This document shows positions 29,080 to 38,487 of a DNA stretch of 64,000 nucleotides, piece by piece. Position 1 is the stretch's first letter. Every line of letters begins with the position of its first letter. The translations under genes and the position numbers were made by a program. The stretch comes from Collinsella sp. (GTDB taxonomy: Bacteria > Actinomycetota > Coriobacteriia > Coriobacteriales > Coriobacteriaceae): assembly GCA_019419505.1 (NCBI GenBank), contig DXZS01000024.1, positions 157,321-221,320 of the forward strand. The letters run 5' to 3'. The notes below the pieces were generated by a model. It ran no database searches. It had not been told where the DNA came from and saw only the letters and a program-made list of their open reading frames with translations.

Positions 29080-29110
29080 GCACAGGTAGTTGGGGTTATT
29101 GCGTATATAT

Positions 29111-29148
29111 AAAATAGCCTCCGACCGCGGGTGGTCGGAGGCTATTTG
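29111..29148 (-). terminator. Terminator of clpX
   Basis: Fifteen-bp perfect arms (aaatagcctccgacc 29112-29126, ggtcggaggctattt 29133-29147), followed on the minus strand by TTTATATA. It lies about 20 bases after the clpX stop. Confidence 0.8.
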
Positions 29149-29168
29149 CAAACACGCTTTAGGCTGGT

Positions 29169-30575
29169 TTAGCCGTAGATGCGCTGGGGCTGCTCTTCGC
29201 CCTTTACGGAAGCTTCGGTCACGACGACCTTGGAAACACCCTCCTCGCTGGGGAGGTCGAACATCGTCTGCTGCAGCACGTCCTCGCAGATGGAGCGCAG
29301 GCCGCGGGCGCCGGTCTTGCGGGCAAGCGCCATGCGTGCGATCTCGTGCAGGGCGGCGTCCTCAAACTCAAGCTCAACGTCCTCGAGCTGGAACATCTTG
29401 CGGTACTGACGCACCACGGCGTTCTTGGGCTCGGTCAGAATCGACACCAGATCGTCCTCGTCGAGCGCCTGCGTCTGGGTTACGACAGGCGTGCGGCCCA
29501 CGAACTCGGGAATCATGCCAAAGGCATTGAGGTCCTGCGGAAGCACCTGGCGCAGCAGGTCGTTCTCGTCGACCGAGGTGGGGCCGGCGATCTCGGAGTT
29601 AAAGCCCACACCCTTGTTGCCCACGCGATCGGCGATGATCTTGTCCAGACCCACAAAGGCACCGCCGCAGATGAACAGGATGTTGGTCGTGTCAATCTGC
29701 AGCAGCTCCTGCTGGGGATGCTTGCGGCCGCCGGTGGGCGGAACGCTTGCCACCGTGCCCTCAAGAATCTTAAGCAGCGCCTGCTGAACGCCCTCGCCCG
29801 AGACATCGCGGGTAATGGAGAGGTTCTCGGCTTTGCGGGCAATCTTGTCGATCTCGTCCACGTAGATAATGCCGACCTGCGCGCGCTCAATATCGCCATC
29901 GGCGGCATTGATGAGCTTGAGCAGGATGTTCTCCACATCCTCGCCCACGTAACCGGCCTCGGTGAGCGCGGTGGCGTCGGCGATGGCAAACGGCACCTCG
30001 AGGATACGTGCGAGCGTCTGGGCGAGCAGCGTCTTACCGGTACCGGTGGGACCGAGCAGCAAAATGTTGGACTTGGCGAGCTCCACCTCGTCCATATCAT
30101 CATCGAGCTGCGAGTCCAAACCGTCGTCAAAGGCCGAAAGCGCAGCGCCGCCCTCAATCACGCGGCGATAGTGGTTGTACACGGCCACCGACATGGCGCG
30201 CTTGGCGTCCTCCTGACCCATAACATAGGCCGAAAGCTCGTCATAGATCTCGTGCGGCGTCGGCACGTGCGTGATGACCTGGCGATCGTCCTCGAGCTCA
30301 AAACCCTCGGTCTCGGGGTCCGCGGCGGGCTGGGATGCAGCCTGGCCGTGGTCGTTGAGGAAGCCCGGCAGCTTGCCGTTGCGGGCGGCGTCCATAAAGT
30401 CCGAAGCCAGCGACTCCTCCAAAATCTCGGAGCAGGCGGCAACGCACTCGTCGCAGATAAAGATGTTGGTCGGACCCTTTACAAGGCGGCGAACCTGCCC
30501 CTGCTCTTTTCCGCAGAAGGAGCAGCGGATGGGGTTGCCGTTCTCGTCAAAGTTGTCCTGCATGTTACCGGCCAT
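29169..30575 (-). CDS. clpX: ATP-dependent Clp protease ATP-binding subunit ClpX
   Basis: AAA+ unfoldase of 468 aa that feeds substrates to ClpP. N-terminal zinc-binding domain with RCSFCGKEQGQV and FICDECVAACSE; a variable acidic linker (about residues 55-95), longer than in E. coli ClpX (424 aa); Walker A LLLGPTGTGKTLLAQTLA; Walker B IIYVDEIDKIA; the RKAENLSITRDVSGEGVQQALLKI pore-loop and sensor region; and the IGF-type ClpP-docking loop in the second half. The start lies one base after the clpP stop, with AAGGA upstream. Confidence 0.96.
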   Translation of the reverse strand: MAGNMQDNFDENGNPIRCSFCGKEQGQVRRLVKGPTNIFICDECVAACSEILEESLASDFMDAARNGKLPGFLNDHGQAASQPAADPETEGFELEDDRQVITHVPTPHEIYDELSAYVMGQEDAKRAMSVAVYNHYRRVIEGGAALSAFDDGLDSQLDDDMDEVELAKSNILLLGPTGTGKTLLAQTLARILEVPFAIADATALTEAGYVGEDVENILLKLINAADGDIERAQVGIIYVDEIDKIARKAENLSITRDVSGEGVQQALLKILEGTVASVPPTGGRKHPQQELLQIDTTNILFICGGAFVGLDKIIADRVGNKGVGFNSEIAGPTSVDENDLLRQVLPQDLNAFGMIPEFVGRTPVVTQTQALDEDDLVSILTEPKNAVVRQYRKMFQLEDVELEFEDAALHEIARMALARKTGARGLRSICEDVLQQTMFDLPSEEGVSKVVVTEASVKGEEQPQRIYG

Positions 30576-30576
30576 C

Positions 30577-31197
30577 CTAGGCGTCCTTCGCGGCGAGGTC
30601 GCGCGAGGTGACGATACGGTCGATCAGGCCGTAGTCGAGGGCCTCGGCAGCGGTCAGGTAGTTGTCGCGCTCGGTGTCGGCCTGGACCTTCTCGATGGGC
30701 TGGCCCGAGGCGTCGGACAGGATCTGGTTGAGCTCGCGGCGAGTCTTCTTGATCTCCTCGGCCACGATCTCGATCTCGGTCTGCTGACCCTGGGCACCGC
30801 CGCTGGGCTGGTGAATCATGACCTTGGAGTGCGGCAGGCAGAAACGCTTGCCCTTGGCGCCGGCCGAAAGCAGCACGGCGGCCATGGACGCGGCCATACC
30901 GACGCAGATGGTGGAGACCTGCGGCTTAATGAAGTTCATGGTGTCAAGAATCGCCAGGCCGGAGTAGACCTCGCCACCGGGCGAATTGATGTAGAGCGAG
31001 ATATCCTTCTCGGCATCCTGGCTCTCAAGATGCAGCAGCTGGGCAACGACCAGGTTGGCGCTGACGGAGTTGATCTCCTCGCCTAAGAAGATGATGCGGT
31101 CGTTGAGCAGGCGCGAATAGATATCGTAGCTGCGCTCGCCGCGCGGCGTCTGCTCGATAACGTATGGCACGAGGGCGGAATCGAACTTGGCGATCAT
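30577..31197 (-). CDS. clpP: ATP-dependent Clp protease proteolytic subunit
   Basis: Serine protease of about 206 aa. Catalytic Ser in ICVGMAASMAAVLLSAG, catalytic His in KVMIHQPSGGAQGQ and catalytic Asp in the later AEEIKKTRRELNQILSDAS region. I chose the Met at 31197 (GGAG six bases upstream), which gives the usual SALVPYVIEQTPRGERSYD start; three in-frame Met codons lie just upstream. It forms tetradecameric chambers with ClpX, encoded next. The tig-clpP-clpX order is the common bacterial arrangement. Confidence 0.95.
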   Translation of the reverse strand: MIAKFDSALVPYVIEQTPRGERSYDIYSRLLNDRIIFLGEEINSVSANLVVAQLLHLESQDAEKDISLYINSPGGEVYSGLAILDTMNFIKPQVSTICVGMAASMAAVLLSAGAKGKRFCLPHSKVMIHQPSGGAQGQQTEIEIVAEEIKKTRRELNQILSDASGQPIEKVQADTERDNYLTAAEALDYGLIDRIVTSRDLAAKDA

Positions 31198-31243
31198 ACG
31201 CATCTCCATTTCTCTCTTGCGGACCAAATTGGTTCTAGATAAA

Positions 31244-31284
31244 CGTACGGTGCCCGCATGCTATGCATTGGCTGGCACCGTACG
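31244..31284 (-). terminator. Hairpin between tig and clpP
   Basis: Eleven-bp perfect arms (cgtacggtgcc 31244-31254, ggcaccgtacg 31274-31284) followed on the minus strand by TTTATCT. Probably a partial terminator between tig and clpP. Confidence 0.55.
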
Positions 31285-31360
31285 AAGCAACCGGATAACC
31301 GGTGTATAACTTTACCCCATCACGGGCGCACGCATGCGCTCGCGGGCAAGGTGGCGAGAA

Positions 31361-32659
31361 TTACTCGGCGTCCTTGGCGGTCTCGTCGACCTCGGTCACC
31401 TTGGCGTTCTCGACCAGGTGGTCGACGGCCTTGGAGCGACGGATGGACTCGCGGACAGCAGGCATGCGGCCATCGGCGATGAACTCAGCCTTGGAAGCCT
31501 CGACGTCCTTGACGCCAGCCTTCTCGAACTCGGCGTTGATGTCGTCCTCGGTGACCTCAATCTTGAGCTCACGGGCAAGGGCGTCCAGAGCCAGGGACTC
31601 GCGGGCGACGTCGTTGGCCTGCTTGTGCAGGTCGCCGATGAACTGCTCCATGGTCAGACCGGAAGCGGGCAGCCAGGTGTCCAGCGTCATGCCGCGGGCA
31701 GCGAGGTTGGACAGGAAGTTCTGGCCAAGCTCCTCAAAGACGGACTGCTCGTAGTCGGCATCCATCTCGTCGAGCTGCAGGCGCTCGGCGAGAGCGGAGA
31801 CGCAACGGTTCTCCTTCTCGGCCGGCAGGCGGGAAGCCTTGTCCTGCTCGATCTCGATCTTGATGGCGTCGCGCATAGCGTCGATGCTGTCGAAGCCAAA
31901 GTCGGACTTGACGAGCTCGTCGGTGAGCTCGGGGGTGTTGCGGACCTTGATGCCCTTGACGGTGACCTCGACGGTGTGGGTCTCGGCCTCCTCGCCCTCC
32001 TCGACCTCGTCGGTCCAGGTGACGGTCTTGACGTCGTCAACGTTAGCGCCGATCAGGGCCTCGTTGAACTCCTTGGGGTTGCTGTCGCTACCGGCGATGA
32101 GCATGCGGCCCTCGGCGGCAAAGTTGTCGGCGTTCTCGACGGCCTTGAGATCGACGGTGACGTAGTCCTCGGCCTCGACGGCACGACCCTCGACGTCCTC
32201 GAAGGTGGCACGGTAGTTGAGGAGCATCTCAACCTGGTTGTTGATCTCGGACTCGGTGACCTCCGCAGGAGGCATCTCGATCTCGACGGCGTCGAAGGAG
32301 GAGAGCTCAGCGGCGGGACGCAGGGAGAACTCGACGGTGTAGGTGTAGTCCTCGTGGTCCTTGGCGAGGTCGAGCTCCTTGTAGTCACCGCTCTTGGTGG
32401 GGACGATGTCCAGCTCGTTGAGGACGGCGGGCTCGTTGGCGGCGATCAGGTCGTTGGTGGCCTGAGCGAGGGTAGCCTCGGCGCCAAGAGCGGAGTCGAT
32501 GACCGGACGGGGAGCCTTACCGGCACGGAAGCCCGGGAAGCGGTACTTCTTAGCGGTGTCCTTGTAGGCCTTCTTGATCGCGGCGTCGACGTCGGCGGCC
32601 GGGATGGTGACCGTAGCGGTGAGCTTGGCGTCCTTGACGTCAGAAGCGGTGATGTTCAA
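31361..32659 (-). CDS. tig: Trigger factor (ribosome-associated chaperone)
   Basis: Peptidyl-prolyl isomerase and chaperone of about 432 aa that binds nascent chains at the ribosome exit. The ribosome-binding loop is present as KYRFPGFRAGKAPRPVI (F-R-x-G-K-x-P signature), followed by an FKBP-like domain and a long helical C-terminal domain. I place the start at a TTG (giving MNITASDVKDAKL) because a perfect AGGAGG lies six bases upstream of it. The Met five codons earlier overlaps that ribosome site and would shorten the leader implausibly. First gene of the tig-clpP-clpX cluster. Confidence 0.93.
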   Translation of the reverse strand: MNITASDVKDAKLTATVTIPAADVDAAIKKAYKDTAKKYRFPGFRAGKAPRPVIDSALGAEATLAQATNDLIAANEPAVLNELDIVPTKSGDYKELDLAKDHEDYTYTVEFSLRPAAELSSFDAVEIEMPPAEVTESEINNQVEMLLNYRATFEDVEGRAVEAEDYVTVDLKAVENADNFAAEGRMLIAGSDSNPKEFNEALIGANVDDVKTVTWTDEVEEGEEAETHTVEVTVKGIKVRNTPELTDELVKSDFGFDSIDAMRDAIKIEIEQDKASRLPAEKENRCVSALAERLQLDEMDADYEQSVFEELGQNFLSNLAARGMTLDTWLPASGLTMEQFIGDLHKQANDVARESLALDALARELKIEVTEDDINAEFEKAGVKDVEASKAEFIADGRMPAVRESIRRSKAVDHLVENAKVTEVDETAKDAE

Positions 32660-32750
32660 CACGTTCCTCCTCATACTGCCCAGCTTATCTGAGGTGCTGG
32701 TACCTTTATGCAACAAAGTGTCGCGACGGCCAGGGCCGACGCAGATGCGT

Positions 32751-32834
32751 TGGTGCGGGCGAAAGGACTCGAACCTTCACGGGAATCCCACCAGAACCTA
32801 AATCTGGCGCGTCTACCAATTCCGCCACGCCCGC
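32751..32834 (-). tRNA. tRNA-Leu (UAG)
   Basis: 84 nt including an encoded CCA. Acceptor GCGGGCG pairs with CGCCCGC, the T-arm is GGTTCGAGTCC, and the anticodon loop TTTAGGT gives UAG. The longer variable arm (TGGGATTCCCGTGA) is as expected for tRNA-Leu. Confidence 0.95.
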
Positions 32835-32924
32835 ATGAGCGCACAGACTAGGAATGATAGCAGATACGAACGACAAGCGCACGCACACCTTTTACAGGCT
32901 CACGACCTCACCACGAGTGCAAAA

Positions 32925-32951
32925 GGCGGGGCGAGTTGTCCCGTCCCGCCA
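32925..32951 (-). terminator. Terminator of the molybdenum hydroxylase operon
   Basis: GC-rich hairpin (ggcgggacg / cgccccgcc, imperfect) followed on the minus strand by TTTTGC, about 25 bases beyond the stop of the large subunit. Confidence 0.5.
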
Positions 32952-32974
32952 ACTACGACTTGTTAGATGACCCG

Positions 32975-35806
32975 CTACTCCCCCAGCAGAGCCTTCTCCG
33001 GTGTGATGGGCAGCGAGCGCACCTGGTGGCCGGTGGCGTGTGCCACGGCCGAGGCCACGGCGGCGAGCGGCGTGTTAATGACGACCTCGCCGATCGACTT
33101 GGCGCCAAACGGGCCCGTCGGCTCGTAGCTCGGCTCAAAGGCCACGCGAATACTGCCGATGTCCAGGCGCGTGGGCAGCTTGTAGCTCATAAAGTTGCCG
33201 GTGCGCAGGCGGCCGCGGTCGTCGTGCTCGACGATCTCGTAGAGCGCGTGGCCGATGCCCTGGGCAATGCCGCCCTCGGCCTGGACGCGCGCGAGTGCCT
33301 CGTTGATCACGGTGCCGCAGTCCACAGCCGCCGCGTAGTCCACCACAGTCACCTTGCCGGTGGCCTTGTCGACCTCGACCTCGGCAATGCCGGCCATAAA
33401 CGGCGGAGGCGAAACGGGCAGGCAGGCAGAAGCATGCGAGGTGAGCGCGTCGCCGCCCGCGATGTTCTTGACGCACAGGTTGGCAAAGTCGCGCAGCGTG
33501 AGGTAGCGGTTCTGCTCGCGCGCGGCGCGCTCGTCGGACAGACGCACGTACTGGCCATCGAAGACCACGTCGGCGGCGTCCACATCCCACATCTGGGCGG
33601 CCTTGGCACAAATCTTCTCACGCAGCTCGGTCGCGGCGTTCTTGGCGGCAAGGCCCGTCACGTAGGTACCGGAGCTCGCGTACGAACCGGCGTCGAACGG
33701 CGACACGTCGGTGTCCACGCCGCGCACCACGATCAGCGAGCTCTCCACGCCCAGCTCCTCGGCGGCAATCTGCGCCAGGATCGTGTCGACGCCCATGCCG
33801 TTATCGGTGGCGCCGGTGCCGATGGTAATGAAGCCGTCCTCTTCCAGGCGCATGTCGATGCCGGCGATATCAACGTTGGAAATGCCCGAGCCCTGCATGG
33901 TGAGCGCACAGCCCAGAGCACGCACGCGGTCGCCCAGGTCCACAGCCAGCGGCTTGTCGCGCCAGCCGATCATGTCCATCGCGCGCAGCAGGCAGCGGTC
34001 GAGCGCGCAGGCGTTGAGCTTCTCGTTGTAGTACTGCGGCATGATCTCGCCCTCGCGCACGATGTTCTTAAGGCGCAGGTCGGCGGGGTCCATGTGCAGC
34101 ATGTCGGCAAGCTCGTTGACGGCGCTCTCCACGGCAAACTGGCCCTGGGTGGCACCGTAGCCGCGATACGCGCCGCCGCGGTTGGTATTGGTGTAGACGG
34201 CGTCCCACCTAAAGCGGCTCGCCTTCACGTGGTTGTAGATGGGCAGGCTCTTGTGGCCCGACAGGCCGATCGTCGTGGTAGCGTGCTCGCCGTACGCACC
34301 GGCGTTGGACAGCGTATGCAGATCGATGGCCGTGATGGTGCCGTCGTTCATGGCGCCCAACTTGACGGTCATCTGCATCTGGTGGCGCGAGTTGCCCGCG
34401 GTGATGGTCTCCTCGCGGGTGTAGCAGCAGTAGCTCGGACGGCCAGTCTGCTGGGTGACGAACGCCACGAAGATCTCGCAGCAGCCCGTCTGCTTGGAGC
34501 CAAAGCCGCCGCCGATGCGCGGCTTAATGACCTGCACCTGCGACTGCGGAATGTCGAGCGACTGCGCGACCATGCGGCGCACGTGGAAGGGCACCTGCGT
34601 CGAGGTGGTCACGGAGATGCGCCCAAACGCGTCGGTCGTCGCGAAGGCGCGGAAGGTCTCCATGGGCGCGGTCTGCGTGGCCTGGCTGGTGTAGGTGCGC
34701 TCAAAGACGATGTCGCTCTGGGCGAAGGCCTCGTCCAGGTCGCCAAAATCGCTGGTACCGCTGCACACCAGGTTGCGCGGGACATCGCCGCCCTGCGGGA
34801 ACATAAAGGTCACGTCGCCCTCGGGGTGGACCACGATGTCGTTATCGAGTGCCTGGGTAAAGTCGAGCAGGGGCTCGAGCACCTCATAGTCGACCTTGAT
34901 GAGCTTGAGCGCCTTGTCGGCAGCCTCCTCGGTCTCGGCAGCGACGATCGCCACCTCCTCGTTTTGGTAGCGCACAAGGTTCTCGAGAATCAAACGGTCG
35001 TAGGGACTCGGCTGCGGATAGCTCTGACCGGCGATAGTAAAGCGGCGCTTGGGCACGTCCTCGTAAGTGTAGACGACCACGACGCCGGGCACCTTCAGGG
35101 CGCGCGACGTATCGATGGAGCGGATCTTGGCGCGGGCATAGGGGCTGCGCTTGAGTTTGACGATCAGGGCCCCGGCGGGCACCATATCGCCCGTGTAGAC
35201 GGGACGGCCCTCGAGCAGCGCCTTCGAGTCCTTCTTGGGCTGCTTATGGGTGATCTGCTTGTACGAGACACCGTCGCAGCTGGTGTCGTTGACCGGCAGT
35301 TCGGGCATCTCAAAGCCCACCTGCACGCCGGACTCGTTGAGGAAGCGGACAATGGCGCGCAGCTGGCTCTCGTAGCCGCTGCAACGGCAGAGGTTGCCGG
35401 CGAGCTGGCGCGACAGCTCCTCGCGCGTGGCGACGAGGCTCGGGTCCTCCTTGGCGGCGCGGGCAAGCGCCAGCACGTTCATGATAAGGCCGGGGGCGCA
35501 AAAACCGCACTGCTCGGCGCCTTCGGCAGCCATCGCGCGGGCAAGCGCCTCGGACTCGGCCTTGAGACCCTCGAGCGTGGTGATGGTGTGGCCCTCAACG
35601 CGGGCGGCGGGAACCGAGCAGCTCAGCACCGGGTCGCCGTCGAGCCACACCGTGCACAGGCCGCAGTTGGTGGTCTCGCAGGCGCAGCGCACCGACGCAC
35701 AGCCCTGCTCGCGCAGCAGCGCAAAGAGCATAGTGTCGGGGGCAATCTGAACCTTGACCTTACGGCCGTTGAGCGTAAAGGAAAGATCGATGAGTTTGGT
35801 AGCCAT
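32975..35806 (-). CDS. Xanthine dehydrogenase-like molybdenum hydroxylase, fused [2Fe-2S] and Mo subunits
   Basis: Protein of 943 aa. Residues 1-160 are the two [2Fe-2S] domains (RCACETTNCGLCTVW; EQCGFCAPG with NLCRCSGYE). Residues 180-943 are the molybdopterin domain, with the Gly-rich cofactor loop GGGFGSKQTG, the substrate-Arg-bearing NRGGAYRGYGATQGQFA, and the base-catalyst Glu in GPFGAKSIGEVV. Related enzymes hydroxylate purines or other N-heterocycles with water as oxygen source. Fusion of the small Fe-S subunit to the Mo subunit occurs in several anaerobe-type XdhA-like enzymes. It is co-transcribed with the FAD subunit (four-base overlap). The substrate is unknown. Confidence 0.88.
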   Translation of the reverse strand: MATKLIDLSFTLNGRKVKVQIAPDTMLFALLREQGCASVRCACETTNCGLCTVWLDGDPVLSCSVPAARVEGHTITTLEGLKAESEALARAMAAEGAEQCGFCAPGLIMNVLALARAAKEDPSLVATREELSRQLAGNLCRCSGYESQLRAIVRFLNESGVQVGFEMPELPVNDTSCDGVSYKQITHKQPKKDSKALLEGRPVYTGDMVPAGALIVKLKRSPYARAKIRSIDTSRALKVPGVVVVYTYEDVPKRRFTIAGQSYPQPSPYDRLILENLVRYQNEEVAIVAAETEEAADKALKLIKVDYEVLEPLLDFTQALDNDIVVHPEGDVTFMFPQGGDVPRNLVCSGTSDFGDLDEAFAQSDIVFERTYTSQATQTAPMETFRAFATTDAFGRISVTTSTQVPFHVRRMVAQSLDIPQSQVQVIKPRIGGGFGSKQTGCCEIFVAFVTQQTGRPSYCCYTREETITAGNSRHQMQMTVKLGAMNDGTITAIDLHTLSNAGAYGEHATTTIGLSGHKSLPIYNHVKASRFRWDAVYTNTNRGGAYRGYGATQGQFAVESAVNELADMLHMDPADLRLKNIVREGEIMPQYYNEKLNACALDRCLLRAMDMIGWRDKPLAVDLGDRVRALGCALTMQGSGISNVDIAGIDMRLEEDGFITIGTGATDNGMGVDTILAQIAAEELGVESSLIVVRGVDTDVSPFDAGSYASSGTYVTGLAAKNAATELREKICAKAAQMWDVDAADVVFDGQYVRLSDERAAREQNRYLTLRDFANLCVKNIAGGDALTSHASACLPVSPPPFMAGIAEVEVDKATGKVTVVDYAAAVDCGTVINEALARVQAEGGIAQGIGHALYEIVEHDDRGRLRTGNFMSYKLPTRLDIGSIRVAFEPSYEPTGPFGAKSIGEVVINTPLAAVASAVAHATGHQVRSLPITPEKALLGE

Positions 35807-36720
35807 TAGCGCACCTCGCTAGAATCGACGCCGGGCACGCGGCGGCAGGAATACTCGTCCGTGGCAAACTTAGGAATCTGCACGGTCTCGAGCTCGCGGG
35901 CAAGCGCGGCAGAAAGCTCGATGCCGGCGGCACGACGCACGGCCTGGACGGCGAGCGGTGCCGAGATGCGACGGCGGTACTCGACCGAGCCCCACAGGTT
36001 GGTTCCGTAGCTCAGGGCACGCACGGATGCAGCAAGGGCGCGAAGCTCGTCCTCGGAAGGCTGCTCGCTGGAAAGGCCACATGCCTCGCCCTGCAGCAAG
36101 GTCGCGCGAAGCGGGCGGGCGCCCACGGTGACGTGCCAGCTGTTGTCCCACCAGGCGGCGGTGACGTTTAAGGAGGGGAAGTCGGTCGCGGCCTTGCGCA
36201 CGGCCTCATAGCTCGCGCGGTAATCGTGCTTGACGACCACGACATGCTCGATCACGTCACGTACGTAGCCCATGTCCACGAACTCCGCGAGCGGCACGCG
36301 ACCGGCGCCCGTCAGCTCAACATAGGAATCGAGCGCCAGGAAAGCCGAGAGCACGTCCGAGAAGCCAAAGCGGCCGTAGATGCTGCCGCCCACCGTAGCG
36401 GTATTGCGCAGCTGCACACCCACGATGTCGTGGACGGCGAACTCAAAGACATTGTTGACAAGCGCGTTGAGCCCGGCATGGCGCTCGAGCTGGCGCAGGG
36501 TGCACATGGCACCGATGCGAAACTCGGTCTCGGTCTCCTCGATCTGATCGAGTCCGCAGGCCGAAAGGTCAATCGCCGTCGCGACGCGACGCGAACCCAG
36601 GCGCATCCAAATGCCACCGCCCACAATCTTGTTATTGCGGTTCTTCTGTAAGAGCTCATAGGCTTCGGCCGCGTTTCCAACACGGACGTAGGTACCGAAC
36701 TTGAGCACGTTCTCCCCCAT
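35806..36720 (-). CDS. FAD-binding subunit of the molybdenum hydroxylase
   Basis: Protein of 304 aa of the CO-dehydrogenase/xanthine-dehydrogenase medium-subunit family. FAD-contact motifs are KIVGGGIWMRLG and QLRNTATVGGSIYGRFGFSDVL (the family's N-x-A-T-x-G-G-N/S block); the C-terminal domain follows. It carries electrons from the Fe-S clusters of the partner to NAD+ or another acceptor. The ribosome site is GGGGGAG. It is the first gene of the two-gene operon and its stop overlaps the next start codon. Confidence 0.88.
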   Translation of the reverse strand: MGENVLKFGTYVRVGNAAEAYELLQKNRNNKIVGGGIWMRLGSRRVATAIDLSACGLDQIEETETEFRIGAMCTLRQLERHAGLNALVNNVFEFAVHDIVGVQLRNTATVGGSIYGRFGFSDVLSAFLALDSYVELTGAGRVPLAEFVDMGYVRDVIEHVVVVKHDYRASYEAVRKAATDFPSLNVTAAWWDNSWHVTVGARPLRATLLQGEACGLSSEQPSEDELRALAASVRALSYGTNLWGSVEYRRRISAPLAVQAVRRAAGIELSAALARELETVQIPKFATDEYSCRRVPGVDSSEVR

Positions 36721-36813
36721 CTCTTCACTTGTCCAGTACTTTTAAGTGTACCAAACGAGGGGGCATAGCTCGTGTCGGGACAAAATGAACCGTTTTCCTC
36801 CGTCGCATGCGGA

Positions 36814-36850
36814 TCAAAAAAGGCTCCCAGCCAAGATGACTGGGAGCCTT
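36814..36850 (-). terminator. Terminator of gdhA
   Basis: Eleven-bp perfect arms (aaggctcccag 36820-36830, ctgggagcctt 36840-36850), followed on the minus strand by six T. It lies 24 bases after the gdhA stop. Confidence 0.88.
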
Positions 36851-36874
36851 ATCAATGCTATGTCAAGCGAAGAT

Positions 36875-38230
36875 TTAGCAGACACCCTGGGCGAGCATGG
36901 CATCGGCGACCTTCAGGAAGCCGGCGATGTTTGCGCCCATGACAAAGTTGCCCTCCTCGCCGTACTCCTTGGCGGTGTCGTCCACATTGTGGAACATGCC
37001 GCGCATGAGCTGCTCGAGCTTGCCGTCGACCTCCTCGAAGGTCCAGGACAGGTGCTCGGCGTTCTGGCTCATCTCCAGGCCGGACACGAGCACGCCGCCG
37101 GCGTTGGCAGCCTTGCCGGGCATAAAGGCGACGCCGTTCTCCTGGAAGTAGGTCGTGGCCTCGATGGTCGTGGGCATGTTTGCGCCCTCGCCGACCACCT
37201 TGCAGCCGTTGGCGACGAGCGCCTGGGCGTCCTCGAGCAGCAGCGTGTTCTCGCGAGCGCAGGGCAGCGCGATGTCGCAGGGCAGCTGCCACACGCCGCG
37301 ACCGTCGCCCTCGTGCCACGTGGCATTGGGCTTCTCGTCAACGTACATAGCGAGCGTGACGCCCTTGTCGTGGCCGGAGCGCTTCTTGTTGTAGACATGC
37401 TCGAGCACGGTGTAGTCGATGCCGTCGGGATCCTCGACCCAGCCATGGGTGTCGGAGCAGGCGAGCACCTTGCCGCCGAGCTGGGCGACCTTCTGGACCG
37501 CGTAGATGGCGACGTTACCGGAGCCGTGAACGACGACGTTCTTGCCCTCGAAGGAGTCGCCGCGGCTCTTGAGGTACTCGTCCACAAAGTAGACCAGACC
37601 GTAACCGGTGGCCTCGGTACGGGCGAGCGAGCCGCCAAAGGAAAGGCCCTTGCCGGTAAGAACGCCGGTCCACTCATTGGTCAGGCGCTTGTACTGACCG
37701 AACAGGTAGGCAACCTCGCGGCCGCCAACGCCCAGGTCGCCGGCGGGAACGTCGGTGTTGGGGCCAATGTGGCGATAGAGCTCGGTCATGAAGGACTGGC
37801 AGAAGTGCATGATCTCGTTATTGGACTTGCCCTTGGGGTCAAAGTCGGAGCCGCCCTTGCCGCCGCCCATGGGAAGGGTGGTCAGGCTGTTCTTGAGGAT
37901 CTGCTCCAGACCCAGGAACTTGAGCATGCCCAGGGTGACCGTCGGGTTAAAGCGCAGGCCGCCCTTGTAGGGTCCAATGGCAGAGTTGAACTCGACGCGG
38001 TAACCGCGGTTGACCTGAACCTTGCCCTGGTCGTCGACCCAGGGAACACGGAACATGACGATGCGCTCGGGCTCGACGAGGCGCTCCAGCAGGGCGGCCT
38101 CCTCGTACTCGGGGTGGGCGTCGAGCGCCGGCTGGATGGTGCCGAGGATCTCGGTCGCGGCCTGGATGAACTCAGGCTGCTCGGGATAGCGGGCCTTGAG
38201 CTCGTCGAGAACTTTCTGCGTGTAGCTCAT
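36875..38230 (-). CDS. gdhA: Glutamate dehydrogenase, NADP-type
   Basis: Hexameric enzyme of 451 aa interconverting 2-oxoglutarate plus ammonia and glutamate. Substrate-domain motifs: GGLRFNPTV, catalytic Lys in LPMGGGKGGSDFDPKGKS, and PAGDLGVGGREV. The coenzyme-domain Rossmann loop is VVVHGSGNVAIYAVQK, whose third position is Ser-Gly-Asn-Val-Ala, as in NADP-preferring small GDHs. I chose the ATG at 38230 with GGAGG five bases upstream. Length matches E. coli GdhA (447). Single gene with its own terminator. Confidence 0.95.
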   Translation of the reverse strand: MSYTQKVLDELKARYPEQPEFIQAATEILGTIQPALDAHPEYEEAALLERLVEPERIVMFRVPWVDDQGKVQVNRGYRVEFNSAIGPYKGGLRFNPTVTLGMLKFLGLEQILKNSLTTLPMGGGKGGSDFDPKGKSNNEIMHFCQSFMTELYRHIGPNTDVPAGDLGVGGREVAYLFGQYKRLTNEWTGVLTGKGLSFGGSLARTEATGYGLVYFVDEYLKSRGDSFEGKNVVVHGSGNVAIYAVQKVAQLGGKVLACSDTHGWVEDPDGIDYTVLEHVYNKKRSGHDKGVTLAMYVDEKPNATWHEGDGRGVWQLPCDIALPCARENTLLLEDAQALVANGCKVVGEGANMPTTIEATTYFQENGVAFMPGKAANAGGVLVSGLEMSQNAEHLSWTFEEVDGKLEQLMRGMFHNVDDTAKEYGEEGNFVMGANIAGFLKVADAMLAQGVC

Positions 38231-38487
38231 GCTTCCTCCAATTGATGGAAAAGAAAAGTATCGTTCGAGGCGCCCCATGCGCCGCGAGCTTTATCGAGTA
38301 TGGATAATATCGCACTGTTGCAGCAAAGTTACGCATAAGCCGACGAGCAGATGTTTCGTTTTGATTACGATGCAGGTAGAAGCGTTTTTGAGAGCCTGAC
38401 GTGCAAAACCCGTGTTTCAAACCTGTTTCGTCCACGTGTTCCAAACCACCACAAAGGTGCCTGTCCTCAATGTGGCGGTGTTGGTAA

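Noticed and set aside
28882..29100. T-box leader for valS
   Set aside because: The palindrome lacks the conserved antiterminator sequence and any valine specifier loop, and the outer arms are perfectly complementary, unlike a T-box.
32975..35806. Long open frames on the plus strand opposite the xanthine dehydrogenase-like, valS, hyf and other genes
   Set aside because: They are antisense shadows created by high-GC codon bias. They lack ribosome sites and sensible protein composition, while the minus-strand products have clear motifs.
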